Of a DNA stretch of 64,000 nucleotides, positions 25,651 through 34,111 are shown piece by piece. Source of the DNA: Eubacteriaceae bacterium Marseille-Q4139 (GTDB lineage Bacteria; Bacillota; Clostridia; Lachnospirales; Lachnospiraceae); the NCBI GenBank assembly GCA_018223415.1, contig JAGTTQ010000001.1:2763865-2827864 (forward strand), read 5' to 3'. The first letter of the stretch is position 1, and the number at the start of each line of letters is the position of its first letter. Under the pieces are notes generated by a model. It was given only the letters and a program-made list of their open reading frames with translations. It made no database searches and had not been told where the DNA came from. The translations under genes were made by a program, and so were the position numbers.

Positions 25651-25670
25651 ATTACTGTTTTACGACCACC
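25651..25670. repeat. Right att-like repeat of the mobile element
   Basis: ATTACTGTTTTACGACCACC lies 32 bases after the recombinase stop. Its first 14 bases repeat directly at 21543-21556 with one mismatch, and the full 20 bases match 21515-21534 in inverted order with two mismatches. Confidence 0.55.
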
Positions 25671-25675
25671 GAGCA

Positions 25676-27115
25676 TTATTTCCGCTTCTTTTTCGCCTCG
25701 GCCAGGAGCCGTTCAAATTCCTCTTCCTCCCCGGCCGCCTTTAACCTCTCGCGGCGCTGTTCCCGGCGCCTTTTGAGTGCTTCGGCCTCTTTTTTCCGGT
25801 TCTGTATGATCCAGTATGCGCCGCCGCCAAGGAGCGCAAGGACAACGGCAGCCAGCACGATAAGCGCGATGGTACCGGCGGAAATGGAACCGCGCGCCGC
25901 GGCATCAGAAGAAGCCGGCATGGCCGGTTCCGTTTCAGCGCCAGGAGTTTCGTTTCCGGCCGGCACAGTTTCTTCCGGCGCCTCAGCCGGTGCGGCCGGT
26001 GCTTCCTTTGTGAGCAGGAACGCCGTTCCCACCACCCGCTCGTTGTAAGTATAGGTCATCAGGGCGACAGCCCGCTCCGGATGATTTTCCGGAAGCTCTC
26101 CGACGGTAAGCTCGGCGTCTTCCAGAGCCGCCTCCAGCGGAAGCGTGATCTGGCTTCCCGGCTCGATCATCAGCTCCGAGGCTTTAAAGGAGCCGCCTGG
26201 AAGCTCAAGGGTCTCATCTCCTGTCACGTACCGCTCTTCCGTCTCGGATATGTCCACGTTCTGAAAACTCCGGAAGCCGAAGGAGAGAAGCTCTGTGCTG
26301 TCTAAGAAATACTGACGCGGCGAGCCTTTCAGGATCACGGAGACGAGACGCCGCCCGTCCTGCTCGGCGTATGTCACAAGCGTATTCCCTGCGGCGATGA
26401 GATAGCCGGTCTTTCCGGCTTTTGCCGGCGCATAGTAATAGTCGTCGTCAGGCTTTAAAAGCCGGTGTTCCTGGGTGACGGTCAGGCCGCCCGGATAGTT
26501 GGTGGTTCCGGCAAGCTTATGGCTTAAGGTGGAGCTGATGGAAAGCAGATCCGGGTTATTGAAAGCCGCCTGGGAAATCAGGGCCATGTCGTAGGCGGAC
26601 ACATACTGGGTGTCGCCGTTTAAGCCGGAGGGGTTGTCAAAATGGCTTTCTTCACAGCCCAGCTCCGTAAGCTTTTCATTCATAAGATCCACAAAGGCAG
26701 AAATAGAGCCGGCCGTGTGCTCCGCCAGGGCGTTGGCCGCCTGGTTGGAGGAGACTAAAAGCATCCCGTAAAGGCAGTTCTCCACGGTGAGCTGGTCGCC
26801 GGCCACGCTTCCCAGTTTATTGCCGCTGTCGGGTTCCACGCTGTTTACGGCCGTCTCCGAAAAGGTGACGGTCTCGTCAAGCGCACAGTGTTCCAGCACG
26901 ACAAGGGCCGTCAAAAGCTTGGTGATGCTTGCGGGGGGATAGGCGACGTGGATGTTCTGGCCGAAAAGGACGGCGCCGGAATCCATGTCCATGACAATGC
27001 CGGCCTCTGCCTGGATGCCGGTGTCGGACGGCCAGGCGGGCCTGGCGTATGCGGTAATGACGAAAAGCTGGCAGGCCAGCAAAACACAGATCAGTTTCTT
27101 TATCTTCTGCTTCAA
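25676..27115 (-). CDS. D-alanyl-D-alanine carboxypeptidase (S11, DacF-like) with a C-terminal anchor
   Basis: A penicillin-binding protein that trims the terminal D-Ala of peptidoglycan peptides. The three active-site motifs are present: SITK in PPASITKLLT, SSN in VSSNQAAN, and KTG in AGKTGYL. The likely start is a TTG at 27115, because AGGAGG lies eight bases before it; the longer ATG at 27136 would place the Shine-Dalgarno sequence inside the gene. The signal peptide follows directly (KLICVLLACQLFVITAYA). The C-terminus has a Pro/Ala/Glu-rich linker, one membrane helix (about residues 425-447) and a very basic tail, so it is anchored with the tail in the cytoplasm. The mobile element ends six bases from its stop codon. 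Confidence 0.9.
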   Translation of the reverse strand: MKQKIKKLICVLLACQLFVITAYARPAWPSDTGIQAEAGIVMDMDSGAVLFGQNIHVAYPPASITKLLTALVVLEHCALDETVTFSETAVNSVEPDSGNKLGSVAGDQLTVENCLYGMLLVSSNQAANALAEHTAGSISAFVDLMNEKLTELGCEESHFDNPSGLNGDTQYVSAYDMALISQAAFNNPDLLSISSTLSHKLAGTTNYPGGLTVTQEHRLLKPDDDYYYAPAKAGKTGYLIAAGNTLVTYAEQDGRRLVSVILKGSPRQYFLDSTELLSFGFRSFQNVDISETEERYVTGDETLELPGGSFKASELMIEPGSQITLPLEAALEDAELTVGELPENHPERAVALMTYTYNERVVGTAFLLTKEAPAAPAEAPEETVPAGNETPGAETEPAMPASSDAAARGSISAGTIALIVLAAVVLALLGGGAYWIIQNRKKEAEALKRRREQRRERLKAAGEEEEFERLLAEAKKKRK

Positions 27116-27361
27116 TGCGAAATCCTCCTGATTCATTCCATAAAAGTCCTGAAGTTTATCGTACCGTATTTGTTTTCATTATTCAAGTGAATTTTCTGGT
27201 CAGGAAAGAAAAACGGAAGAAGGACTGGAAATTGTGCCCTGGTTTGTAGTACAATAATAGATACGCCAAAAAGAAATGCCGCCGGCAGGCCAGAAGCCTT
27301 TTCGGCCGCCATTTCCACGAAAAAACGAGAACGAAGCGAGGCTTCAGAAAGAGAGGAAAAC

Positions 27362-28735
27362 ATGGAAGATCAACAGAAACTCGTGCTGTTTGAACAGACG
27401 CCGATTCCGCGCGCCGTCATGCAGCTTGCAGTCCCGACAATTTTAAGCTCCCTGGTCATGGTGCTTTACAACCTGGCCGACACCTATTTCGTAGGCATGC
27501 TTAACGACCCCATCGAAAACGCAGCCGTGACGTTAGCGGCGCCGGTGCTTTTGGCCTTCAATGCGGTCAACAACCTGTTCGGCGTGGGCAGCTCCAGCAT
27601 GATGAGCCGGGCCCTCGGCCGGAGAGACTACGATACGGTGTACCGCAGCTCTGCCTTCGGTTTTTACTGCGCCGTCTTCTTTGGAATCCTGTTTTCCGTC
27701 GGCTTTACCGTATTTAAGGAACAGTTCCTTGTGATTCTTGGGGCCAGCGCCGAGACGTCTGTCCAGACAGCCGGATATCTGAAATGGACAGTGACCTTCG
27801 GTGCGACGCCTGCAATCTTAAACGTCGTCATGGCATACCTGGTTCGTTCCGAGGGCTCCGCTCTCCATGCCAGTATCGGAACCATGAGCGGCTGCCTTTT
27901 AAACATCGTCCTTGACCCGTTTTTCATCCTCCCGTGGGGGCTCAACATGGGCGCAGAGGGTGCCGGTCTCGCCACCTTCCTCTCCAACTGCGTGGCCTGC
28001 CTGTACTTCTTCGTGCTGCTGTTTGTAAAGCGCGGGAAAACCTATGTCTGCATCAACCCGAAAATGTTCCGGCTGGACAAGGCTATCGTCATCGGCGTCT
28101 GCGGCGTCGGGATTCCGGCCTCGATCCAGAACCTGCTTAACGTAACCGGCATGACGGTTTTAAACAACTTTACGTCGGCCTTCGGCTCCGATGCCGTTGC
28201 GGCCATGGGCATCACCCAGAAAATCAACCAGGTGCCCCTTTACATATCCCTGGGCCTTTCCCAGGGCATCATGCCGCTCATCAGCTATAACTACGCCAGC
28301 GGAAACATTAAGCGCATGAAAGGGACGCTGACCTTCTCCATCAAGGTTGCCCTTACGTTCATCACGACCGTTTCCGTCTGCTATTTCCTGGGCGCAGACG
28401 TGATGGTGCGGCTGTTCATGAAGAACGAGAGCATCATCGCATACGGGAGCCGGTTCCTCAGAGGCTTCTGCCTGGGCCTTCCGTTCCTGTGCATGGACTT
28501 TATCGCGGTGGCCGTGTTCCAGGCGACGGGCCTTGGAAAATATGCGTTCCTGTTTGCCGTGCTCCGGAAAATTGTGCTGGAAATTCCGGCCCTGTATATC
28601 TTAAATCAGTTGTTCCCGCTTTACGGCCTGGCCTACGCACAGCTTACGGCAGAGTTAATCCTGTCTGCGGCGGCAGTGATCGTCCTTGTGCGGCTGTTTA
28701 AGAAATTAGAAAAAACCATGGCAAAGAGGGAGTAG
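27362..28735 (+). CDS. MATE family multidrug/cation efflux transporter
   Basis: A 457-residue membrane protein with about 12 helices in two similar halves. IPRAVMQLAVPTILSSLVMVLYNLADTYFVG in the first helix and the equivalent segment in the second half (IGVCGVGIPASIQNLLNV) are typical of MATE/NorM transporters of the DinF/MepA branch. Such proteins export drugs or metabolites in exchange for Na+ or H+. The start has GAGAGG nine bases before. It overlaps nothing but lies three bases before the next gene, so the two are co-transcribed. Substrate unknown. Confidence 0.9.
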   Translation: MEDQQKLVLFEQTPIPRAVMQLAVPTILSSLVMVLYNLADTYFVGMLNDPIENAAVTLAAPVLLAFNAVNNLFGVGSSSMMSRALGRRDYDTVYRSSAFGFYCAVFFGILFSVGFTVFKEQFLVILGASAETSVQTAGYLKWTVTFGATPAILNVVMAYLVRSEGSALHASIGTMSGCLLNIVLDPFFILPWGLNMGAEGAGLATFLSNCVACLYFFVLLFVKRGKTYVCINPKMFRLDKAIVIGVCGVGIPASIQNLLNVTGMTVLNNFTSAFGSDAVAAMGITQKINQVPLYISLGLSQGIMPLISYNYASGNIKRMKGTLTFSIKVALTFITTVSVCYFLGADVMVRLFMKNESIIAYGSRFLRGFCLGLPFLCMDFIAVAVFQATGLGKYAFLFAVLRKIVLEIPALYILNQLFPLYGLAYAQLTAELILSAAAVIVLVRLFKKLEKTMAKRE

Positions 28736-28738
28736 CCA

Positions 28739-29917
28739 ATGACAGAAGTCACCCTGAACCAGGTACGCAGTTTCAGGCTGCGCGCCCACCATCTTGACCG
28801 GGAATACGGGAAAACAGAAGTTTACCGGGCGGCGGGCGCCTGCGGTCTCCAGAATTCGCCGCCGGGGGCCTGGGAGACGGCGCTTTATAACCGGATCCCG
28901 GAGTGCGGCAGAGAAGAGATGGAGCGGCTTTTGTACCGGGAGAAAACGCTTCTTCAGGCATGGAGCTTCCGCGGCCTGCCCGTCATTTTCCCTGCCGGTG
29001 AGAGCAGCGTCTTTCTCGGCGCCCTTGCGGCGCAGGGAGAAGAACCGTGGATTTATACGGATGGGATCGGCCTGGCGCTGGATTTTCTGGGGCTTTCATT
29101 TGAAGAGGTGTTTGAAATCTTAAAAGAGGTGATTACCGGGTTGGACGGAAAGACGGTTGTCAGCAAGGCAGCGTTGGATCAGATGCTGGCCGGCTGGATG
29201 CGGCCGTATATCCCGGAGGGAAAAAGAGCCCTCTGGGACAGCCCGTCCATGTACGGGAGCCCGGATAAGCAGACGGTTGGCGGCGCGGCCGTCTCGTTTC
29301 TGCTGCGACCCTGTTCGTTTCTGGGACTTGCGGTGTTCGGGGAGCGGGAAAAGACGAGCCCCTCGTTTACGTCGTATAAAGGCTGGCTCGGCCATGAAAT
29401 GAGGACGGACGAAGACGCCGTCCGAAATCTTGTGACGAAATTTCTGCACTGCTACGGCCCGGCATCGCCGGACATGCTTGCGGCGTTCCTGGGCTGTTCC
29501 AGAAAGCAGGCAAGACGCATGTGGGGCACTGTTTCGGACGGGCTTTGCAGCGTCACCTTCCTTGGGAAAAAGAAATATGTCCTGGAAGAAGACATGGACG
29601 CGCTGGTTTCTGCGCCGTCTCCGGAGCGGGAGCTTGTCCTTCTTGGCGGCCATGACCCGTTTCTCGATCAGAGGGACCGGCTCGTTCTCCAGCCGGATCA
29701 GTCGCTCCATAAAAAAATCTGGAAATTCGTCTTCAATCCCGGCGTCATTTTGCTTCGCGGAGAGGCTGCCGGCGTCTGGACAGGGAAAAAGACGGCGAAA
29801 GGCCTGGAAGTAAAAGGCGAGCTCTGGAACGAAGAGGTGGAGAAAAAAGAGGTTCTGCGGCTGGCCGAAGAATACGCGGCCTTCCGGGGAGAACCTCTGG
29901 CGTCGTTTGAACTTTGA
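28739..29917 (+). CDS. Winged-helix DNA glycosylase-like protein (AlkZ/YcaQ family)
   Basis: A 392-residue protein of the HTH_42 family (PF06224). Visible features are an N-terminal VTLNQVRSFRLRAHHL helix, SFRGLPVIFPAGE, FLHCYGPASPDMLAAFLGCS (winged helix) and the C-terminal NPGVILLRGEAAGVWTGKK hairpin. AlkZ enzymes unhook DNA interstrand crosslinks and sometimes protect antibiotic producers; this one is closer to the general YcaQ-like group and its catalytic QxQ/QxD motif is not obvious. It follows the MATE gene by three bases, which would fit a joint role in tolerance to a toxic compound, but that is inference. Confidence 0.78.
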   Translation: MTEVTLNQVRSFRLRAHHLDREYGKTEVYRAAGACGLQNSPPGAWETALYNRIPECGREEMERLLYREKTLLQAWSFRGLPVIFPAGESSVFLGALAAQGEEPWIYTDGIGLALDFLGLSFEEVFEILKEVITGLDGKTVVSKAALDQMLAGWMRPYIPEGKRALWDSPSMYGSPDKQTVGGAAVSFLLRPCSFLGLAVFGEREKTSPSFTSYKGWLGHEMRTDEDAVRNLVTKFLHCYGPASPDMLAAFLGCSRKQARRMWGTVSDGLCSVTFLGKKKYVLEEDMDALVSAPSPERELVLLGGHDPFLDQRDRLVLQPDQSLHKKIWKFVFNPGVILLRGEAAGVWTGKKTAKGLEVKGELWNEEVEKKEVLRLAEEYAAFRGEPLASFEL

Positions 29918-29927
29918 TTGCACCGCC

Positions 29928-30656
29928 CTAAATCCAGCCGCCGTCAAGACCGATGACTTGTCCCGTCAGGTACTCCGGGGCCTCTGCCAGCTTAAGAAGG
30001 AGAGCGGCGGCCTCTTCTGGCGTCCCCATGCGGCCTGCCGGGATCTCCTCCAATAACATTTCTTTTTCTTCAGCATCTAAAAATCCGTTCATTTCCGTGT
30101 CAATGGCGCCGCAGGCTACGGCATTTACCTGGATATGGGACGGCGCCAGCTCCTTTGCGAGGGCACGGGTCATGGCGTTGACGCCGCCCTTGGAAGCCGA
30201 GTAGGCCGCCTCACAGGAAGCACCGCAGACGCCCCAGACCGAGGAGATGTTTAAAATCTTTCCGGCCTGTTTTTTTACCATGCCGGGGATGGCGCGGCGG
30301 CAGCAGAGAAAGACTGCCGTGAGGTTGGTCTTTAAAAGCCTGTCCCACTGCTCGATGGACATGTCCTGGAGAAGCCCGATGTGGGCGATGCCGGCGTTGT
30401 TGATCAGGACGTCGACGAAGCCGAAGCGGGCCTCTGCCTCAGAAAAAATCAGTTCGCATCCGTCCGGATCGCCTGCATCGGCCTGTACAGCCAGGCAGGC
30501 GGCACCTGTCTTTTCTATTTCTCTTTTCAGCTCCAGCATTTTTTCCGTCTGCGACATACAATTTATTACGACGTTGTAACCGGCTCCCCCGAAAGCAAGG
30601 GCCGCCGCACGGCCGATTCCGCGGGAAGAGCCGGTGATGAGCACTGTTTTATTCAT
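29928..30656 (-). CDS. SDR-family oxidoreductase (FabG-like)
   Basis: A 242-residue short-chain dehydrogenase/reductase. TGSSRGIGRA near the start binds NAD(P)H, NNAGIAH is the structural NNAG motif, and the catalytic Ser plus YSASKGG (Tyr-x3-Lys) are present. Length and motifs fit 3-oxoacyl-ACP reductase-like enzymes, but no fatty-acid gene is nearby, so it may act on another carbonyl compound. It is convergent with the AlkZ-like gene, with only 10 bases between the stops, and divergent from trxB. Confidence 0.88.
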   Translation of the reverse strand: MNKTVLITGSSRGIGRAAALAFGGAGYNVVINCMSQTEKMLELKREIEKTGAACLAVQADAGDPDGCELIFSEAEARFGFVDVLINNAGIAHIGLLQDMSIEQWDRLLKTNLTAVFLCCRRAIPGMVKKQAGKILNISSVWGVCGASCEAAYSASKGGVNAMTRALAKELAPSHIQVNAVACGAIDTEMNGFLDAEEKEMLLEEIPAGRMGTPEEAAALLLKLAEAPEYLTGQVIGLDGGWI

Positions 30657-30765
30657 GGGAATTTCTCCTTTCCCGCCAAGTATATCATCAAACGCCCGAT
30701 TTTAAAAGCAGGAACCTGGATTCCTTAAGACTTTCTTACGCCGGGAATTTATCCCGAAAAACGTC

Positions 30766-30794
30766 TGTATTATTTCGGGCGGTTATGGTATAAT
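30766..30794 (+). promoter_or_regulatory. Extended -10 promoter of trxB
   Basis: TATAAT at 30789-30794 is preceded by TGG, an extended -10; the -35 region (TGTATT) is poor. Transcripts would have a leader of about 115 bases with a short hairpin (GCCCGAT at 30808-30814 with ATCGGGC at 30828-30834). Confidence 0.6.
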
Positions 30795-30917
30795 GTTAAC
30801 AGCGTGAGCCCGATGGAGCGAAGCGGAATCGGGCCACACTGCGGGGCCACACTACGCCCGCGCCGCCGCCCAAACCCCGCGGCAGAGGCTGTCTTTCACC
30901 TGATTCAGGAGGTAATT

Positions 30918-31877
30918 ATGGAAACGATATATGATCTTGTAATTATCGGCTCCGGCCCGGCCGGGCTTGGGGCCGCCATATACGCGCAGAGGGCTGATTT
31001 AAAGACGCTTGTCATCGAAAAGGAGATGATGAGCGGCGGCCAGGTGCTTACGACCTACGAGGTCGACAATTATGCCGGGCTTCCCGGCATCGGGGGCTTT
31101 GACCTGGGCATGAAATTCCGGGAGCATGCCGACAAGCTCGGCGCCCAGTTCGCAGAAGATACGGTCGTCCGCATCGAAGAGGCAGAAGGAAAGGAAGGGC
31201 TTTTAGAGGCCGCCGAACTCTCCGGGAAGCTTAAAAACGTAGTGGGAGAGAACGGCTCCTATCTCACAAAGGCCGTCATCATCGCCACAGGCGCCCATCA
31301 CAGGAAGTTAGGGGCGCCTGGAGAAGAGGAATTTTCCGGCATGGGCGTTTCCTACTGCGCCACCTGCGACGGCGCATTTTTCCGGAACAAGACGACGGCA
31401 GTCGTAGGCGGCGGCGATGTTGCCATCGAGGACGCCATTTTCTTAGCAAGGCTCTGTGAAAAGGTGTACCTGATCCACAGGCGTGACGAGCTGCGCGGGG
31501 CGAAGAGCCTCCAGAAGCGGCTCATGGCCATGGAAAATGTGGAAATCCTCTGGGATACGGTGGTGGAGTCCATCGACGGAAAAGAAAAGGTGGAGTCCCT
31601 GAAACTTCAGAATAAAAAGAGCGGAGAGAAAAAAGAACTCTCCGTGGACGGCGTGTTTATCGCCGTGGGAATTTCGCCCAACAGCGAGGCATACAAAGGA
31701 ACGGTTTCCATGGATGAGGGCGGCTATATCGAGGCCGGGGAAGACGGAAAAACCTCGGTTCCCGGAATTTTTGCGGCAGGCGACGTGCGTACCAAGGCGC
31801 TCCGCCAGATCGTGACGGCTGTGGCCGACGGCGCCAACTGTGTGACAGGCGTGGAACGGTATTTGAACGGACAGTGA
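30918..31877 (+). CDS. trxB: Thioredoxin reductase
   Basis: A 319-residue FAD/NADPH enzyme that reduces thioredoxin. The ATG at 30918 has AGGAGG five bases upstream; the in-frame extension upstream covers the GC-rich leader and is not likely coding. Visible motifs are the FAD loop GSGPAGLGAA (residues 11-20), the redox-active Cys147-x-x-Cys150 in YCATCDGAFF, the NADPH loop VVGGGDVAIED and the C-terminal FAD motif FAAGDVRTKALRQI. No thioredoxin gene is adjacent. Confidence 0.94.
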   Translation: METIYDLVIIGSGPAGLGAAIYAQRADLKTLVIEKEMMSGGQVLTTYEVDNYAGLPGIGGFDLGMKFREHADKLGAQFAEDTVVRIEEAEGKEGLLEAAELSGKLKNVVGENGSYLTKAVIIATGAHHRKLGAPGEEEFSGMGVSYCATCDGAFFRNKTTAVVGGGDVAIEDAIFLARLCEKVYLIHRRDELRGAKSLQKRLMAMENVEILWDTVVESIDGKEKVESLKLQNKKSGEKKELSVDGVFIAVGISPNSEAYKGTVSMDEGGYIEAGEDGKTSVPGIFAAGDVRTKALRQIVTAVADGANCVTGVERYLNGQ

Positions 31878-31897
31878 CAAAAAAGAGAGGGACCCAA

Positions 31898-33397
31898 ATG
31901 AAGAAGACCATAAAAATACTGGCTGCCGGCTGCCTGCTCGCGCTGGCAGCCCTGCCGTCCACGGCATACGCCTCTGTCTCATGGGAAACCGATTCATCGG
32001 TGGCAGGCGCAGCCGTTGCCCTGAACAACTACTATGCGGCAAGCTTAAAGCCGGAGGAGGACTTTGCGTCGGCCATCGAGGAGAGCGGCGTCTTTAAAGC
32101 CGAGGTTTTCACAAGCCCGAAGGAAGACGCACCCCTTGTGATGTCGACGGCTTCGGCCTACTCCAATGTGGCGATTTCCCATGTGAGCAATTACGTCAAC
32201 GTGCGGACAGAGCCCAATACATCAAGCGAAATCGTCGGAAAAATCTATAATAACTGTGCGGCGACGATCCTGGCGACGGTTGACGGTGAAGACGGCCAGT
32301 GGTACCAGATCCAGTCCGGTACCGTAAACGGCTACATCAAGGCAGAGTATTTCATCACCGGCACCGACGCGGAGAAGATTGCAAAGCAGGTGGGCACCAT
32401 GTACGCGAAAATCGCCAACGCCGACACGCTGCGGCTCAGGGAGGAGCCAAATCTCACAAGCCGGACGCTGACGCTTTTAAGCGAGGACGCCGAGTATGTG
32501 GCATTGGAAGAAACCGGGGATTTCGTAAAAATCCAGGTGGACGCAGACCTGACCGGCTATGTACATAAAGACTATGTGAATCTTCGCGTGGAATTCAAGC
32601 AGGCGGTGAGCCTGGCGGAAGAGCAGGCGCAGAAGGAAGAAGAGGAGCGGCTTAAAAAGGAAGCGGCCGACGCTATCGCAAACCTGGAACAGGTGAAAAA
32701 AGAGGCTGAGGCCCAGGCAAGCCAGAGCCAGACGTCGGAAGCCGTGACCGAAGGAAGCCAGAGCACCGAAAGCCAGACGGAGACGCCGGAAACCACCAAA
32801 GCGCCGGAAACAGAAACCCAGACGGCAGAGATCGGCACCATCGCAAGAAATCCGTTGGAGGAAACCACCACGGCGGCCCCAACGACGACGGCAGCGCCTG
32901 AGACAACCACAGCCGCGCCTGAGACAACGACGGCGGCGGAGGGCACCTTAAGCGCGTACCAGGAGATCGGCCCCGGCGGCAGCATGGGCCCGGGCGGCTC
33001 CAATACCGGCACCAGCTCCGGAAACACCGTGGAGACGGCAACCAGGACGGCGATTGTTGCATATGCAAAGCAGTTCCTTGGAAATCCCTATGTATATGGA
33101 GGGACAAGCCTGACAAACGGCGCAGACTGCTCCGGCTTTACGATGCGGATTTATGAACATTTCGGCATCGACACCGGGCGGACCTCCAGGGATCAGGCTG
33201 CCAACGGAAAAGAAATTCCCATTGATTCCGTGCAGCCGGGCGACCTTTTGTTCTATGGAAGCGACGACTATATCAACCATGTGGCCATGTACATCGGAGG
33301 CGGTCAGGTTATCCACTCCAGCACGCCGGCCACAGGAATTACCATTACTTCGTCCAATTACAGGACACCTTGCAAGGCGGTAACATTTTTAAATTAA
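31898..33397 (+). CDS. Secreted SH3-NlpC/P60 peptidoglycan hydrolase
   Basis: A 499-residue secreted cell-wall hydrolase. The ATG at 31898 has GAGGGA before it and opens a clear signal peptide (KKTIKILAAGCLLALAAL, ending near AYA). Two bacterial SH3 domains follow (about residues 85-150 and 160-225, each with a VRTEPN- or LREEPN-like start), then a charged helix, and a Thr/Glu/Pro-rich linker (about 285-350) with PETTTAA repeats that suits O-glycosylation or a wall spacer. The C-terminal NlpC/P60 domain has Cys411 in NGADCSGFT and His461 in INHVAMYIGG. It would cut gamma-D-Glu-diaminopimelate bonds. It is close behind trxB. Confidence 0.92.
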   Translation: MKKTIKILAAGCLLALAALPSTAYASVSWETDSSVAGAAVALNNYYAASLKPEEDFASAIEESGVFKAEVFTSPKEDAPLVMSTASAYSNVAISHVSNYVNVRTEPNTSSEIVGKIYNNCAATILATVDGEDGQWYQIQSGTVNGYIKAEYFITGTDAEKIAKQVGTMYAKIANADTLRLREEPNLTSRTLTLLSEDAEYVALEETGDFVKIQVDADLTGYVHKDYVNLRVEFKQAVSLAEEQAQKEEEERLKKEAADAIANLEQVKKEAEAQASQSQTSEAVTEGSQSTESQTETPETTKAPETETQTAEIGTIARNPLEETTTAAPTTTAAPETTTAAPETTTAAEGTLSAYQEIGPGGSMGPGGSNTGTSSGNTVETATRTAIVAYAKQFLGNPYVYGGTSLTNGADCSGFTMRIYEHFGIDTGRTSRDQAANGKEIPIDSVQPGDLLFYGSDDYINHVAMYIGGGQVIHSSTPATGITITSSNYRTPCKAVTFLN

Positions 33398-33417
33398 AAT
33401 AGCAGGAGAAAATCGGA

Positions 33418-34098
33418 ATGAATGAGATCGGAACATTTGACATCCTGGGGCCAAATATGATCGGTCCCTCCAGCTCCCACACGGCCGGGGCGCTGAAAAT
33501 TGCGTTTATCGCAGGAAAAATGGTGAAGGCAAAGCCGGTGAAGGTGAAATTTGTCCTCTACGGCTCCTTCGCAAGAACGTACCACGGCCACGGTACGGAC
33601 AGGGCCCTGGTGGGCGGAATTTTAGGGTACCATCCCGACGATGAGAGGATCCGCGATTCCTTCGACCATGCAAAAGAGGCCGGGCTGTCCTTTGAATTTG
33701 TCGAGGATTTCGAGGACAAGGAAATCTACCCGAACACCGTGGACATCTATGTGACCGACGAGGAAGGCGCAACCATGTCGCTCCAGGGAAAATCCATCGG
33801 CGGCGGCAACGCGGTGATTACGAAGCTCAACGGCGTGGATGTGGAGCTGTCCGGCAACTACACGACGATGATCGTGGAGCACATCGACAAGAAGGGAACG
33901 CTGGCCTTCGTGACGACGGTCTTAAGCGCCTACGACTTGAACATCGGCTCCCTGCGTCTTTACAGGGAGAGCAAGGGAAAGATCGCCTATGCGATTATCG
34001 AGGTGGACACAAACGTAAAGGAATCCGTGGTGAGCGCGCTGAGCGGGTTTGAAGCTGTTCGGAACGTGGTTCTGGTTCCGGCCATAAAACTGGAGTAA
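33418..34098 (+). CDS. sdaAB: L-serine ammonia-lyase, beta subunit
   Basis: A 226-residue subunit of the iron-sulfur L-serine dehydratase, which turns serine into pyruvate and ammonia. The FDILGPNMIGPSSSHTAGA start is the hallmark of the beta domain, and the C-terminal half (from about residue 150, with a GTLAFVTTVLSAYDLNIG stretch) is an ACT domain that probably senses serine. The alpha subunit gene follows 13 bases downstream; two-gene forms are usual in Firmicutes. The Shine-Dalgarno AGGAG lies before the ATG. Confidence 0.94.
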   Translation: MNEIGTFDILGPNMIGPSSSHTAGALKIAFIAGKMVKAKPVKVKFVLYGSFARTYHGHGTDRALVGGILGYHPDDERIRDSFDHAKEAGLSFEFVEDFEDKEIYPNTVDIYVTDEEGATMSLQGKSIGGGNAVITKLNGVDVELSGNYTTMIVEHIDKKGTLAFVTTVLSAYDLNIGSLRLYRESKGKIAYAIIEVDTNVKESVVSALSGFEAVRNVVLVPAIKLE

Positions 34099-34111
34099 TG
34101 AGGGGAACGGT

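Larger units (their letters stand above)
21515..25670. mobile_element. Integrated mobilizable element with a large serine recombinase and no relaxase
   Basis: A visibly AT-richer island of about 4.1 kb between the rhomboid and dacF-like genes. It holds a DUF6061-like gene, an HNH nuclease, a MobC-like gene, a TnpW-like gene and a TndX-type recombinase, all on the plus strand. The ends carry related repeats: ATTACTATTTTACG at 21543-21556 and ATTACTGTTTTACG at 25651-25664 in direct order, and a 20-base inverted match between 21515-21534 and 25651-25670 with two mismatches. These are likely att-site arms. A MobC without its relaxase suggests an internal deletion or dependence on a helper element. 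Exact ends are not proven. Confidence 0.75.

Noticed and set aside
21515..25670. Insertion sequence with terminal inverted repeats
   Set aside because: The element has a serine recombinase and mobilization-type genes, no DDE transposase, and no clear target-site duplication; an integrative mobilizable element fits better.
30804..30917. 38-codon N-terminal extension of trxB
   Set aside because: It lies downstream of the promoter in a structured leader and lacks a ribosome binding site, while AGGAGG precedes the ATG at 30918.
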